DNA of 64,000 nt from Paractinoplanes ovalisporus (GCF_016834655.1 NZ_JAENHP010000004.1:558001-622000), one strand, 5' to 3'. Shown: positions 24,062 through 32,505, counted from the first letter of the stretch. Notes: a model not told the origin generated them from the letters alone. Made by a program: numbers and translations.

Positions 24062-24928
24062 ATGAGCGCATCGTCGCGTCTGACCGTGGGCGTGGTCGGA
24101 GCGGGCCGGGTCGGCGCCGTCCTGGGCGCCGCACTCCAGGCCGCCGGCCACCACGTCGTGGCCGCCGCCGCAGTCTCCGCCGCCTCCCGTGAGAGAGCCG
24201 CCCGCCTGCTGCCGGGCGCCGCCATCCTCCCGGCCGACGAGGTCGCCCGGGCCGCCGACGACCTACTCCTGCTGGCCGTCCCGGACGACGCGCTCGAGAG
24301 CGTCGTCTCCGGCCTCGCGGCCACCGGCGCGCTGGGCCCCGGCCAGCGGGTCGCCCACACCTCCGGCGCCCACGGCCTCGCCGTCCTGGGCGACGTCGAG
24401 GGCCTGGCCCTGCACCCCGCGATGACCTTCACCGGCGCCGACTCCGACCTCGACCGGCTGCCGGGCATCGCCTGGGGTGTCACCACGGCCGACCGGGTGT
24501 TCGCGGCCCGGCTCGTGGCCGACCTCGGCGGCGTTCCCGAGTGGGTCGCCGAACAGGCCCGCCCGACCTATCACGCGGCCCTCGCCCACGGCGCGAACCA
24601 CCTGGTCACGCTCGTGAACGAGGCGGCTGACCTGCTGCGGGCGGCCGGCATCGCTCAGCCGTCGCGCGTTCTTTCCCCGCTGCTGCACGCCGCCCTCGAC
24701 AACGCGCTACGCCTCGGCGACGCGGCGCTGACCGGGCCGGTCTCGCGCGGTGACGCCGGCACCGTCGGCAAGCACCTCGAGCGCATGCCGTCCGAGGCCC
24801 GGCCGGCCTATCTGACCCTCGCCCGCCGCACGGCCGACCGCGCCATCGCCGCCGGCCGCCTGCGCCCGCAGGACGCGACCCGGCTGCTCGACGTCCTGGC
24901 CCAGGTCGAGATCGGGAGTGCCGCATGA
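24062..24928 (+). CDS. Rossmann-like / DUF2520 oxidoreductase
   Basis: The 288-residue protein has an N-terminal NAD(P)-binding Rossmann fold (VGVVGAGRVGAVLGAALQAA) and a C-terminal helical DUF2520 domain with HPAMTFTG, GAARPTYHAA-type (EQARPTYHAALAHGANHL) and GPVSRGDAGTVGKHLE. The layout is like ketopantoate reductase or ProC. Its ATGA overlap with panC and the same adjacency in M. tuberculosis (Rv3603c-panC) point to pantothenate synthesis; reduction of ketopantoate is a natural guess but is not shown. ATG 24062 starts MSASSRLTV; the longer open frame upstream carries no conserved sequence. Confidence 0.85.
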   Translation: MSASSRLTVGVVGAGRVGAVLGAALQAAGHHVVAAAAVSAASRERAARLLPGAAILPADEVARAADDLLLLAVPDDALESVVSGLAATGALGPGQRVAHTSGAHGLAVLGDVEGLALHPAMTFTGADSDLDRLPGIAWGVTTADRVFAARLVADLGGVPEWVAEQARPTYHAALAHGANHLVTLVNEAADLLRAAGIAQPSRVLSPLLHAALDNALRLGDAALTGPVSRGDAGTVGKHLERMPSEARPAYLTLARRTADRAIAAGRLRPQDATRLLDVLAQVEIGSAA

Positions 24929-25761
24929 CCCACCTGATCCACACGCGCGACCAGCTGGCGACCGCCGTCGCGCCGGTTCCGGGCGAGATCGCGGTCGTGA
25001 TGACCATGGGGGCGCTGCACGAGGGGCACCGCGTGCTCATGCGCGAGGCGAGGAAGCGCGCCGACTTCGTGATCGTCACGATTTTCGTGAACCCGCTGCA
25101 GTTCGGCCCGAACGAGGACTTCGAGAAATACCCGCGCACGCTCGAGGCCGACGTCGAGGCGTGCCGGGAAGAGGGCGTCGCCCTGGTGTTCGCGCCCAGC
25201 CGGGACGAGGTCTATCCGACCGGCGCGCCGTCGATCACCATGAACGCCGGGCCGCTCGGCGGGATCCTCGAGGGGGCGAGCCGTCCGGGGCACTTCTCGG
25301 GCATGCTCACCGTCGTCCAGAAGTTGCTCATGCTCACCCGGGCCGACGTGGCGTTCTTCGGCGAGAAGGACTTCCAGCAGCTGGCACTGATCCGCCGCAT
25401 GGTCGCCGATCTCGAACTTGACGTGGAGATCGCCGGCGTGCCGACCGTACGGGAACCGGACGGCCTGGCCATGTCGAGCCGCAACCGATACCTCTCGGCC
25501 GATGACCGCCGGGCCGCTCTGGCTCTTTCCCGCGCTCTGCGCGAGGGGGCGACGCACACCGACGCCCCGGTCGCGCTGGCCGCCGCGACCAAGATCCTGG
25601 CCGACGAGCCCGGGGTCCGGGTCGACTATCTGGCCCTCACCGGGGCCGACCTGGGCGACCCGCCGCCCGCGGGCCCGGGCCGCCTGCTCGTGGCCGCGCG
25701 GGTCGGCAGCACCCGCTTGATCGACAACGTCGCCCTGACCCTGGGGGCCGGGGCCGCCTGA
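24925..25761 (+). CDS. panC: Pantothenate synthetase
   Basis: PanC joins pantoate and beta-alanine with ATP to give pantothenate. The 278-residue cytosolic enzyme shows VMTMGALHEGHRVLMREA (HxGH-type ATP site), IFVNPLQFGPNEDFEKYPRT, GHFSGMLTVVQKLL, FGEKDFQQLALIRRMV with the pantoate-binding Gln, PTVREPDGLAMSSRN (KMSKS-like SSRN) and YLSADDRRAA. ATG 24925 overlaps the DUF2520 stop. panD, which follows panC in M. tuberculosis, is not in this window. Confidence 0.96.
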   Translation: MTHLIHTRDQLATAVAPVPGEIAVVMTMGALHEGHRVLMREARKRADFVIVTIFVNPLQFGPNEDFEKYPRTLEADVEACREEGVALVFAPSRDEVYPTGAPSITMNAGPLGGILEGASRPGHFSGMLTVVQKLLMLTRADVAFFGEKDFQQLALIRRMVADLELDVEIAGVPTVREPDGLAMSSRNRYLSADDRRAALALSRALREGATHTDAPVALAAATKILADEPGVRVDYLALTGADLGDPPPAGPGRLLVAARVGSTRLIDNVALTLGAGAA

Positions 25762-25903
25762 GAGCGCAGGCCGCCAGATAGCGCTGGGCACCCGAAAGCG
25801 CCGGCCCGCCCGAAATGGATTCCTCGAACTCCGCTGATCCCGCCTTCGGTCGCCATATGATCAGAAATCGGACATCTGTGGCCCGCGGGGAAGGCGTGAG
25901 TTC

Positions 25904-26809
25904 ATGCGACACCGGCTCGGCATCGCCGCCGTCCTGGCCGCGGTGCTGCTCGTCGCGGGCTGCGGCAAACCGGGCGGCGTCGACGGCGACCTGACCAACG
26001 GCTGGGGCGCGATGGAGGCGGCGACCGGCTTCGAGCCCAACGAGGGCGCCTGCCACAACGCCAACTTCAACCCGGTCGGCCCGCGCGGTACGTACGAGGA
26101 GATCGACTGCTCGGGTAGGCACCGCACCGAGACCGTGTTCGTCGGCGCCTACGAGTCGCCGGCCGCGGACGCCGACGTCCCGCCCGCCGACGGCTCGGCC
26201 GGCGCCCGGGCCGCCTACTCGGTCTGCGACCAGAAGACGACCACCTTCGTCGGCGGGCCGTGGCGCAACGCGCGTCTGTGGATCGGCGTCACGCACCCCA
26301 CCGAGGCGGCCTGGAGCGGCGGCGCCCGCTGGTACCGCTGCGAGCTGCTGGAGCTGAACTCGGTCGAGGACGACGGCGGCCTGGTGCAGCGCGAGGGCAG
26401 CCTGCGCAACGCGCTGGCCGACGGCAGCTCCGACGTGATGCTGACCTGCTACGCCATCCAGCTCGACGGCAACGGCGCGATCGCCACCATGCCCGCGGTG
26501 GGCTGCGCGGCCAAGCACAACGGCGAGTTCGCGGGGGTCTGGTACGCCAAGGACCTGGACTACCCGAAGGACGACGCCACCTGGGCCAAGTTCCACGACG
26601 GCTGCCGCGACCTGATCGCGGACTACGTCGGCGTGCCCAAGGACGCCGACCTGCAATACCGTACGGGCGTGGTCTCGCTGCCCGGCGGCGAGGACGTCTG
26701 GGCCGACGGCGACCGGGGTGTGCGCTGCTACCTCTGGCTGGACGGGATGGAACTCACGTCGTCGCTGCGCGGCAAGGGCGTCAAGAGCCTTCCGGTCCAG
26801 TACAAGTAA
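25904..26809 (+). CDS. Lipoprotein with Septum_form domain(s)
   Basis: The 301-residue protein has a classical lipoprotein signal: MRHRLGIAAVLAAVLLVAGC with the lipobox LVAGC, Cys20 being lipidated. The outside domain has the Cys/His-rich pattern of the actinobacterial Septum_form family. A first block contains GACHNANF and CSGRHRTETVFVGAYESP; a second contains LTCYAIQ and CAAKHNGEFAGVWYAKDL. Family members are secreted or membrane-attached proteins of unknown biochemical role. It is transcribed with nadB, 62 bases downstream, but no functional link is evident. Confidence 0.8.
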   Translation: MRHRLGIAAVLAAVLLVAGCGKPGGVDGDLTNGWGAMEAATGFEPNEGACHNANFNPVGPRGTYEEIDCSGRHRTETVFVGAYESPAADADVPPADGSAGARAAYSVCDQKTTTFVGGPWRNARLWIGVTHPTEAAWSGGARWYRCELLELNSVEDDGGLVQREGSLRNALADGSSDVMLTCYAIQLDGNGAIATMPAVGCAAKHNGEFAGVWYAKDLDYPKDDATWAKFHDGCRDLIADYVGVPKDADLQYRTGVVSLPGGEDVWADGDRGVRCYLWLDGMELTSSLRGKGVKSLPVQYK

Positions 26810-26871
26810 CGGTGACCACGAATGTCCGACCCCGGCCGCATGGTGTCGTACCGGCGGAGTGTACTGAGCAG

Positions 26872-28515
26872 ATGCATGTCGCCGATCTCCCGGAGCTGCC
26901 CCGCCGGCTCGCCGCCGCCGACCCGGGCTGGAACGAGACCACCGACGTGCTCGTCGTCGGTTCCGGCGTGGCCGGGCTGACCGCGGCGCTGCACCTGCGC
27001 GAGCAGGGGCTGCACGTCACGGTGGTCACGAAGGTCAATATCGACGACGGCTCGACCCGGTGGGCCCAGGGCGGCATCGCGGCGGTGCTCGACCCGCTCG
27101 ACACCCCGGCCGCCCACGCCAACGACACCGAGATCGCGGGCGTGGGGCTGTGCGACCCCGCCGCCGTACGCGTCCTGGTCGAGGAGGGTCCGGCCCGCGT
27201 ACGGGAATTGATCCGTCTCGGCGCCTCGTTCGACCGCAACCCCGACGGCTCGCTGATGCTGACCCGTGAGGGCGGCCACCGCGCCGACCGCATCGTGCAC
27301 GCGGGCGGCGACGCGACCGGGGCCGAGGTGCAGCGCGCCCTGCACGACGCCGTCCACCGTGACCCGTGGATCCGCCTGGTCGAGCACGCGCTCGTGCTCG
27401 ACCTGCTGCGCGCCCCCGACGGCCGGGCCTGCGGCATCACCCTGCATGTGCTGGGCGAGGGCAGCGAGGACGGCGTCGGCGCGATCCTGGCCCGCGCGGT
27501 TGTGCTGGCCACCGGCGGCATGGGCCAGATCTACGCCTCCACCACCAACCCGTCGGTCTCCACCGGCGACGGCGTGGCCCTCGCGCTGCGCGCCGGCGCG
27601 GTCGTCACCGACGTCGAGTTCGTGCAGTTCCACCCCACCTCGTTCGTCACCTCGACGGTCAACTCGGTGCAGCGGCCGCTGATCTCCGAGGCGCTGCGCG
27701 GCGAGGGTGCCCACCTGGTCGACGAGACCGGCAAGCGGTTCATGGTCGGTCAGCACGAGCTGGCCGAGCTGGCCCCGCGCGACGTGGTGGCCAAGGGCAT
27801 CCACCGGGTGCTGCGCTCCACCGGCGCCGACCACGTCTATCTCGACGCCCGCCACCTGGGCCGCGACTTCCTCGAGCAGCGCTTCCCGACCATCGTCGCG
27901 TCCACCCGCGCGGCCGGCATCGACCCGGCGACCGAGCTGATCCCGGTCGCCCCGGCCGCCCACTACGCGTCCGGCGGCGTCCGCACCGACCTGCACGGGC
28001 GCACGAGCATTCCCGGCCTGTACGCGTGTGGCGAGGTCGCCTGCACCGGCGTGCACGGCGCCAACCGTCTGGCCAGCAACTCCCTTCTGGAGGGCCTGGT
28101 CTTCGCCCGGCGCATCGCCGACGACATCGCCCGCGACCTGCCACCCCAGGCCGACCCGGCGCCGACGCCGGCCGATCCGGGCTGGGTCGTGTCCCCGGCC
28201 GTCCGCCCCGAGCTGCAGCGCTCGATGACCCGGGGCGCCGGCGTGCTGCGCTCGGCCGACTCGCTGAGCGCCACCGCCAAGGAACTGGCCCGCCTGGCCG
28301 AGCAGCGCGACACCCCCCGCAACGCCGCCTGGGAGGCGACGAACCTGCTCACGGTCGCGACGGTGCTGGTGGCGGCGGCCCGCACCCGCCGTGAGACGCG
28401 TGGCTGCCACTGGCGCGAAGACTTCCCGGTCGCCGAGGACGAGTGGCGCGGCCACCTGCTGCACCTGCTCGACCGCAAGGCCGGGCTTGCACAGACCTTC
28501 GAAGAGATGGCCTGA
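26872..28515 (+). CDS. nadB: L-aspartate oxidase
   Basis: NadB oxidises L-aspartate to iminoaspartate, the first step of de novo NAD synthesis, using FAD. The 547-residue protein carries the FAD dinucleotide site VLVVGSGVAGLTAALHLREQ (about 23-42), GSTRWAQGGIAAVL, the active-site region FHPTSF, RPLISEALRGEGAHLV and ASGGVRTDLHGRTSIPGLYA with GVHGANRLASNSLLEGLVF, then a helical C-terminal domain. ATG 26872 is chosen; the GTG at 26812 would add 20 poorly conserved residues. nadA, the partner enzyme, is not in the window. Confidence 0.94.
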   Translation: MHVADLPELPRRLAAADPGWNETTDVLVVGSGVAGLTAALHLREQGLHVTVVTKVNIDDGSTRWAQGGIAAVLDPLDTPAAHANDTEIAGVGLCDPAAVRVLVEEGPARVRELIRLGASFDRNPDGSLMLTREGGHRADRIVHAGGDATGAEVQRALHDAVHRDPWIRLVEHALVLDLLRAPDGRACGITLHVLGEGSEDGVGAILARAVVLATGGMGQIYASTTNPSVSTGDGVALALRAGAVVTDVEFVQFHPTSFVTSTVNSVQRPLISEALRGEGAHLVDETGKRFMVGQHELAELAPRDVVAKGIHRVLRSTGADHVYLDARHLGRDFLEQRFPTIVASTRAAGIDPATELIPVAPAAHYASGGVRTDLHGRTSIPGLYACGEVACTGVHGANRLASNSLLEGLVFARRIADDIARDLPPQADPAPTPADPGWVVSPAVRPELQRSMTRGAGVLRSADSLSATAKELARLAEQRDTPRNAAWEATNLLTVATVLVAAARTRRETRGCHWREDFPVAEDEWRGHLLHLLDRKAGLAQTFEEMA

Positions 28516-28529
28516 TCACAGGGGGATCC

Positions 28530-29381
28530 ATGAACGAGCTCGACGTAGCCGAAGTGGAAATGATCGTCCGCACGGCCCTGGCCGAAGACCTGGGCTCGCC
28601 GCCGCACGACGTGACCAGCGAGGCCACTATTCCGGCCGACCAGGTCGACACGGCCGAGCTGGTGGCGCGGGCCGATGGCGTGGTGGCAGGGCTGCCGGTC
28701 GCCGCGATCGTCTTCAACGACACGTCGGGCCACGTGGCCACGTTCGAGCAGAGCGTCGCCGAGGGTGACCGGGTCCGGCGTGGCGACGTGCTGGCCGTGG
28801 TCACCGGCCCGACGCGGGCCCTGCTCACCGGCGAGCGGACGGCGCTCAACCTGCTCAGCCGCATGTCCGGAGTGGCCACATACACCCGCCGCTGGGCCGA
28901 CGCGCTGGCCGGCACCAAGGCCACCGTGCTCGACACCCGCAAGACCACGCCCGGCCTGCGCTACCTGGAGAAATACGCGGTCCGGGTCGGCGGTGGCACC
29001 AACAAGCGCATGGGCCTCTACGACGTGGCCATGATCAAGGACAACCACAAGCTGGCCGCCGGCAGCATCACGGCCGCGTTCCGCCTCGTACGGGAGAAGT
29101 TCCCCGAGATCCCGGTGCAGGTCGAGGTGACCACGGTGGCCGAGGCGGTCGAGGCGGTCGAGGCCGGGGCGACGTTCCTGCTCTGCGACAACATGACGCC
29201 CGACCTGCTGCGCGAGGTGGTCGCCGAGGTGGGCGACCGGGCCGAGCTCGAGGCGACCGGCAACTTACGCTTGGAGACGGTTCCGGATTACGCCGCGACC
29301 GGTGTCGACTACCTCTCGGTCGGCGGCCTGACCCACTCGTCCCCCATCCTCGACATAGCCATGGATCTGCGCCCCCGCTGA
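28530..29381 (+). CDS. nadC: Nicotinate-nucleotide pyrophosphorylase (carboxylating)
   Basis: NadC converts quinolinate and PRPP to nicotinate mononucleotide. The 283-residue enzyme shows AEDLGSPPHDVTSEATIPAD, GERTALNLLSRMSGVAT, LDTRKTTPGLRYLEKYAVRV-type PRPP/quinolinate-binding sequence, GGGTNKRMGLYDVAMIKDNH and EVTTVAEAVEAVEAGA, and ends SVGGLTHSSPILDIAMDL. GGGGGA precedes the ATG at 28530. It follows nadB by 14 bases. Confidence 0.95.
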   Translation: MNELDVAEVEMIVRTALAEDLGSPPHDVTSEATIPADQVDTAELVARADGVVAGLPVAAIVFNDTSGHVATFEQSVAEGDRVRRGDVLAVVTGPTRALLTGERTALNLLSRMSGVATYTRRWADALAGTKATVLDTRKTTPGLRYLEKYAVRVGGGTNKRMGLYDVAMIKDNHKLAAGSITAAFRLVREKFPEIPVQVEVTTVAEAVEAVEAGATFLLCDNMTPDLLREVVAEVGDRAELEATGNLRLETVPDYAATGVDYLSVGGLTHSSPILDIAMDLRPR

Positions 29382-29411
29382 CCGCCGGGGCCCGAGACAA
29401 AGGGTTACCCC

Positions 29412-30170
29412 GTGCTGCTCTGCATTGACATCGGCAACACCAACACGGTGCTGGCGACGTTCGACGGCGACAAGCTCGTGCACAACTGGCGCATCAAGAC
29501 CGATGCCCGGTCCACCGCCGACGAGCTCGGCCTGATGTTCCGGGGCCTGCTGGCCGGCGACGCCGTCGAGATCACCGGGGTGGCCGCCTGCTCGACCGTG
29601 CCGGCGGCCCTGCGCAGCCTGCGCACGATGCTCGCGCGCTACTACGGCGACCTGCCCAACGTGGTCGTCGAGCCGGGCGTCAAGACCGGTGTCCAGCTGG
29701 CCATCGACAACCCCAAGGAGGTCGGCGCCGACCGCGTGGTCAACACCCTGGCCGCGCACGCCCTCTACGGCGGTCCGTCGATCGTGGTCGACTTCGGCAC
29801 CACCACCAACTTCGACGTGATCAGCGAGAAGGGCGAGTTTCTGGGCGGGGCGTTCGCGCCCGGCATCGAGATCTCGTTCGACGCGCTCGCCGCCCGGGCC
29901 GCCCAGCTGCGCAAGGTCGAGCCGGCCAAGCCCAAGTCGGTGATCGGCAAGAACACCGTCGAGTGCCTGCAGTCCGGCATGTACTTCGGGTTCGCCGGTC
30001 AGGTCGACGGCATCGTCACCCGCATGATCGACGAGATTGGCCCGGTCAAGGCCGTGATCGCCACCGGCGGGCTGGCCTGGCTGGTCAAGGACGAGTGCAA
30101 GACGATCACCGCCCACGAGCCGATGATCACGCTGATCGGGCTGCGGATGGTATATGAGCGGAACGTCTGA
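29412..30170 (+). CDS. coaX: Type III pantothenate kinase
   Basis: CoaX phosphorylates pantothenate, the committed step to CoA, and is insensitive to CoA feedback. The 252-residue protein belongs to the acetate/sugar kinase/Hsp70 fold: phosphate-1 motif LLCIDIGNTNTVLATFDGD, the Asp of VDFGTTTNFDVISEKGEFLG, GAFAPGIEISFDALAARAAQ and ATGGLAWLV. It starts with GTG at 29412, 30 bases after nadC, and is followed by lysS. In M. tuberculosis coaX follows panD; here nadB-nadC occupies that slot. Confidence 0.95.
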   Translation: MLLCIDIGNTNTVLATFDGDKLVHNWRIKTDARSTADELGLMFRGLLAGDAVEITGVAACSTVPAALRSLRTMLARYYGDLPNVVVEPGVKTGVQLAIDNPKEVGADRVVNTLAAHALYGGPSIVVDFGTTTNFDVISEKGEFLGGAFAPGIEISFDALAARAAQLRKVEPAKPKSVIGKNTVECLQSGMYFGFAGQVDGIVTRMIDEIGPVKAVIATGGLAWLVKDECKTITAHEPMITLIGLRMVYERNV

Positions 30171-30223
30171 GCGCGGCTGAGTAGGCTTTAGCGGCCTTAT
30201 CCACTCGTACAGAGAGTCGTGCC

Positions 30224-31732
30224 GTGACCGAGCAGAATGTGCCCGTCCCTGATCCCGCCGAGGACCTTCCCGAGCAGATGCGGGTCCGCCGGTCGAAGCG
30301 GGACCGGATGCTCGCCGAAGGGGTGTCCCCCTACCCGGTGACTGTCCCCCGGACGGTGTCGCTGAAGCAGGTGCGGGAGCAGTACGCCGACCTCGAGACC
30401 GACACCGCCACCGGCGACCAGGTCTCGGTCAGCGGCCGGCTCATCTTCATCCGCAACGGCGGCAAGCTCTGCTTCGCCACCCTGCGCGACGGCGACGGCA
30501 CCGAGATCCAGGCCATGCTCTCGCTGGCCAAGGTGGGCGAGGAGCGCCTGGCCGACTGGAAGCAGCTGGTCGACCTGGGCGACATCGTCTCGGTCACCGG
30601 TGAGGTGATCACCAGCCGCCGGGGTGAGCTGTCCGTGCTCGCCGACAGCTGGGCGATGAGCGCGAAGGCGTTGCGCCCGCTGCCCGTGGCGCACAAGCCG
30701 CTCTCGGAGGAGACCCGGGTCCGTCAGCGGTACGTGGATCTGATCGTCCGCCCGCAGGCGCGTGACACCGTCCGCACCCGGGCCACCGTCGTGCGCAGTC
30801 TTCGGGAATCGCTCTTCCGCCGCGATTATCTCGAGGTGGAAACGCCAATGTTGCAGTTGCTGCACGGTGGCGCGACCGCCCGTCCGTTTGTGACGCACAG
30901 CAACGCTCTCGACACCGATCTCTATCTGCGGATCGCGCCCGAACTCTTTTTGAAGAGGGCCGTCGTCGGCGGCATCGACCGCGTCTTCGAGATCAACCGG
31001 AACTTCCGCAATGAGGGTATGGACTCGACCCACTCTCCGGAGTTCGCGATGCTCGAGGCCTACCAGGCGTACGCGGACTACAACGTCATGCAACAGCAGA
31101 CGCGTGAGTGGATTCAGGAAGCCGCCTTCGCAGTCGCCGGATCACACGTAGTGACGCACTTCGACGGCGCCGAGTTGGATCTCGGCGGCGAGTGGGCGAC
31201 GGTCACGCTCTATGGCTCTCTCTCCGACGCGCTCGGCGAAGAAGTCACGCCCGGGACCGATATCGCGCAACTTCAGCGGTATGCCGAAAAGCACGACCTT
31301 TCCGTCGACCCGAAGTGGGGCCCCGGCAAGCTCGTCGAGGAGCTGTTCGAGCACCTGGTCCAGCACACCCTGCAGGCGCCGACTTTTGTGCGGGATTATC
31401 CCGAAGAGACCGCTCCGCTGACCCGTGCACACCGGGAAACGCCGGGCCTCACCGAGAAGTGGGACCTGTACGTGAACGGCTTCGAACTGGCCACCGCCTA
31501 TTCCGAGCTGGTCGACCCGGTGGTGCAGCGTGAGCGGTTGCTCGCGCAGTCGTTGCTGGCGGCCGGCGGCGATGCCGAGGCGATGCAGCTGGACGAGGAT
31601 TTCCTCCGTGCCATGGAGTACGGAATGCCGCCCAGCGGCGGGATGGGAATGGGAATCGACCGGCTTCTGATGGCGCTCACCGGGCTCGGCATTCGGGAAA
31701 CGATCCTCTTCCCGCTGGTCCGTCCGGAGTAA
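30224..31732 (+). CDS. lysS: Lysyl-tRNA synthetase, class II
   Basis: LysS charges tRNA-Lys with lysine. The 502-residue protein has an OB-fold anticodon domain (VSVSGRLIFIRNGGKLCFAT, about 65-165) and a class II core: motif 1 region VETPMLQLLHGGATARPF, motif 2 GIDRVFEINRNFRNEGMD and motif 3 SGGMGMGIDRLLMALTG with the ATP-binding Arg. It starts with GTG 30224. From about base 30,790 to the end GC content is lower than in the first 560 bases (sampled 60-base lines: 58-63% against 68%), a mosaic look confined to the catalytic half. Confidence 0.96.
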   Translation: MTEQNVPVPDPAEDLPEQMRVRRSKRDRMLAEGVSPYPVTVPRTVSLKQVREQYADLETDTATGDQVSVSGRLIFIRNGGKLCFATLRDGDGTEIQAMLSLAKVGEERLADWKQLVDLGDIVSVTGEVITSRRGELSVLADSWAMSAKALRPLPVAHKPLSEETRVRQRYVDLIVRPQARDTVRTRATVVRSLRESLFRRDYLEVETPMLQLLHGGATARPFVTHSNALDTDLYLRIAPELFLKRAVVGGIDRVFEINRNFRNEGMDSTHSPEFAMLEAYQAYADYNVMQQQTREWIQEAAFAVAGSHVVTHFDGAELDLGGEWATVTLYGSLSDALGEEVTPGTDIAQLQRYAEKHDLSVDPKWGPGKLVEELFEHLVQHTLQAPTFVRDYPEETAPLTRAHRETPGLTEKWDLYVNGFELATAYSELVDPVVQRERLLAQSLLAAGGDAEAMQLDEDFLRAMEYGMPPSGGMGMGIDRLLMALTGLGIRETILFPLVRPE

Positions 31733-31781
31733 GTTCTGCCGGCCCGGCGGAAATCCAAACGCGGAAATGTTCCGACCGCCA

Positions 31782-31812
31782 TTGACGGGCGACTGCGCCT
31801 TGGCGTTATTGT
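31782..31812 (+). promoter_or_regulatory. Candidate lsr2 promoter
   Basis: TTGACG (31782-31787) is followed after 17 bases by GTTATT (31805-31810), or after 19 bases by TATTGT (31807-31812). It lies about 50 bases upstream of the lsr2 GTG, and GGGAGGA just before the start gives a good ribosome site. Confidence 0.45.
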
Positions 31813-31859
31813 CTGTGCGTTGCTGTGGGGAGAACCTGTGTTCGGGAGGATAACGGCGC

Positions 31860-32216
31860 GTGGCCAAGCAGATCATTCACAAGCTGGTCGATGACATCGA
31901 CGGGGGCGACGCCGACGAGACGGTGAAGTTCGCTCTCGACGGCATTCAGTACGAGATCGACCTGTCGGAGAAGAACGCCACCAAATTGCGGGAGCTGTTC
32001 GACCCGTACGTAGCGGCCGGTGCCAAGGTCGCCCGCGGCGGGGTCGTCGTCGGCGGCCGGGCCGCCCGGGGCCGCGGCGGTGCGACCGCCGACCGCGAGC
32101 AGAACAAGGCGATCCGGGAGTGGGCCAAGAAGGCCGGCAAGGACATCTCCGACCGGGGTCGTATCCCGCAGGAGATCGTGGACGAGTTCCACGCCAAGGG
32201 ACCGGGTCGTAACTGA
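31860..32216 (+). CDS. lsr2: Lsr2 nucleoid-associated protein
   Basis: Lsr2 is the actinobacterial H-NS-like protein that bridges DNA and silences AT-rich, often horizontally acquired, genes. The 118-residue protein has the N-terminal dimerisation part (MAKQIIHKLVDDIDG, then DETVKFALDGIQYEIDLSEK), a Gly/Arg-rich linker (VVVGGRAARGRGGATADRE) and the C-terminal DNA-binding fold IREWAKKAGKDISDRGRIPQ, with the Arg-Gly-Arg hook that enters the minor groove. GTG 31860. Its place between lysS and clpC is conserved with M. tuberculosis. Confidence 0.96.
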   Translation: MAKQIIHKLVDDIDGGDADETVKFALDGIQYEIDLSEKNATKLRELFDPYVAAGAKVARGGVVVGGRAARGRGGATADREQNKAIREWAKKAGKDISDRGRIPQEIVDEFHAKGPGRN

Positions 32217-32274
32217 CCCGACCACCCCGGACAAGACGCAGCAGGGTCCGCCGCACACTGTGCCGCGGGTGCCG

Positions 32275-32347
32275 CCGACGAGAAGACGCACTGGCCGCAA
32301 CGACTGTGGGGTTTGCAGTCGCTGCGGCCAGCGCGTCTTCTCGTCGG
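32275..32347. repeat. Long hairpin with 32-bp arms downstream of lsr2
   Basis: Left arm 32275-32306 and right arm 32316-32347 match over 32 positions with two differences, around a 9-nt loop (TGGGGTTTG). Both differences are A opposite C in a plus-strand RNA but G-U wobble in a minus-strand RNA, so only a minus-strand transcript would pair fully. It begins 58 bases after the lsr2 stop and lacks a following T run. It may be a terminator, an mRNA 3' stabiliser, or a small mobile palindrome. Confidence 0.75.
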
Positions 32348-32435
32348 TTACAAGGCGCCCGCCCGCGGAGCGAAGCGACGCCAGACTGCTCGGACCCGCT
32401 GCTTTTCGCTCGATCTTCGTCGTGCCCCCGTAGGG

Positions 32436-32478
32436 TTATCCACAGGTGGGGACAACGTTGTCCACAGGCTGTGGATGA
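32436..32478. promoter_or_regulatory. DnaA-box cluster upstream of clpC
   Basis: TTATCCACA (32436-32444) is a perfect DnaA box and TTGTCCACA (32458-32466) is the usual actinobacterial form. TGTGGATGA (32470-32478) is a one-mismatch box on the other strand. The second box overlaps the perfect 14-bp palindrome GGACAACGTTGTCC (32450-32463), whose left half gives a fourth, weaker box facing it. Confidence 0.65.
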
Positions 32479-32490
32479 CGGATCGGCAAT

Positions 32491-32505
32491 TTCGCTGTCC
32501 GCGTA
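32491..32505. promoter_or_regulatory. ClgR-like operator upstream of clpC
   Basis: TTCGCTGTCCGCGTA fits the actinobacterial ClgR pattern TTCGC-N5-GCGAA with one mismatch. ClgR activates clp genes in streptomycetes and corynebacteria, so the position about 190 bases before clpC is fitting. No confident -35/-10 pair was found in the remaining 32506-32695. Confidence 0.55.

Noticed and set aside
32436..32478. Chromosomal origin of replication
   Set aside because: There are only three or four boxes, no AT-rich unwinding element, and no dnaA, dnaN or rpmH nearby.
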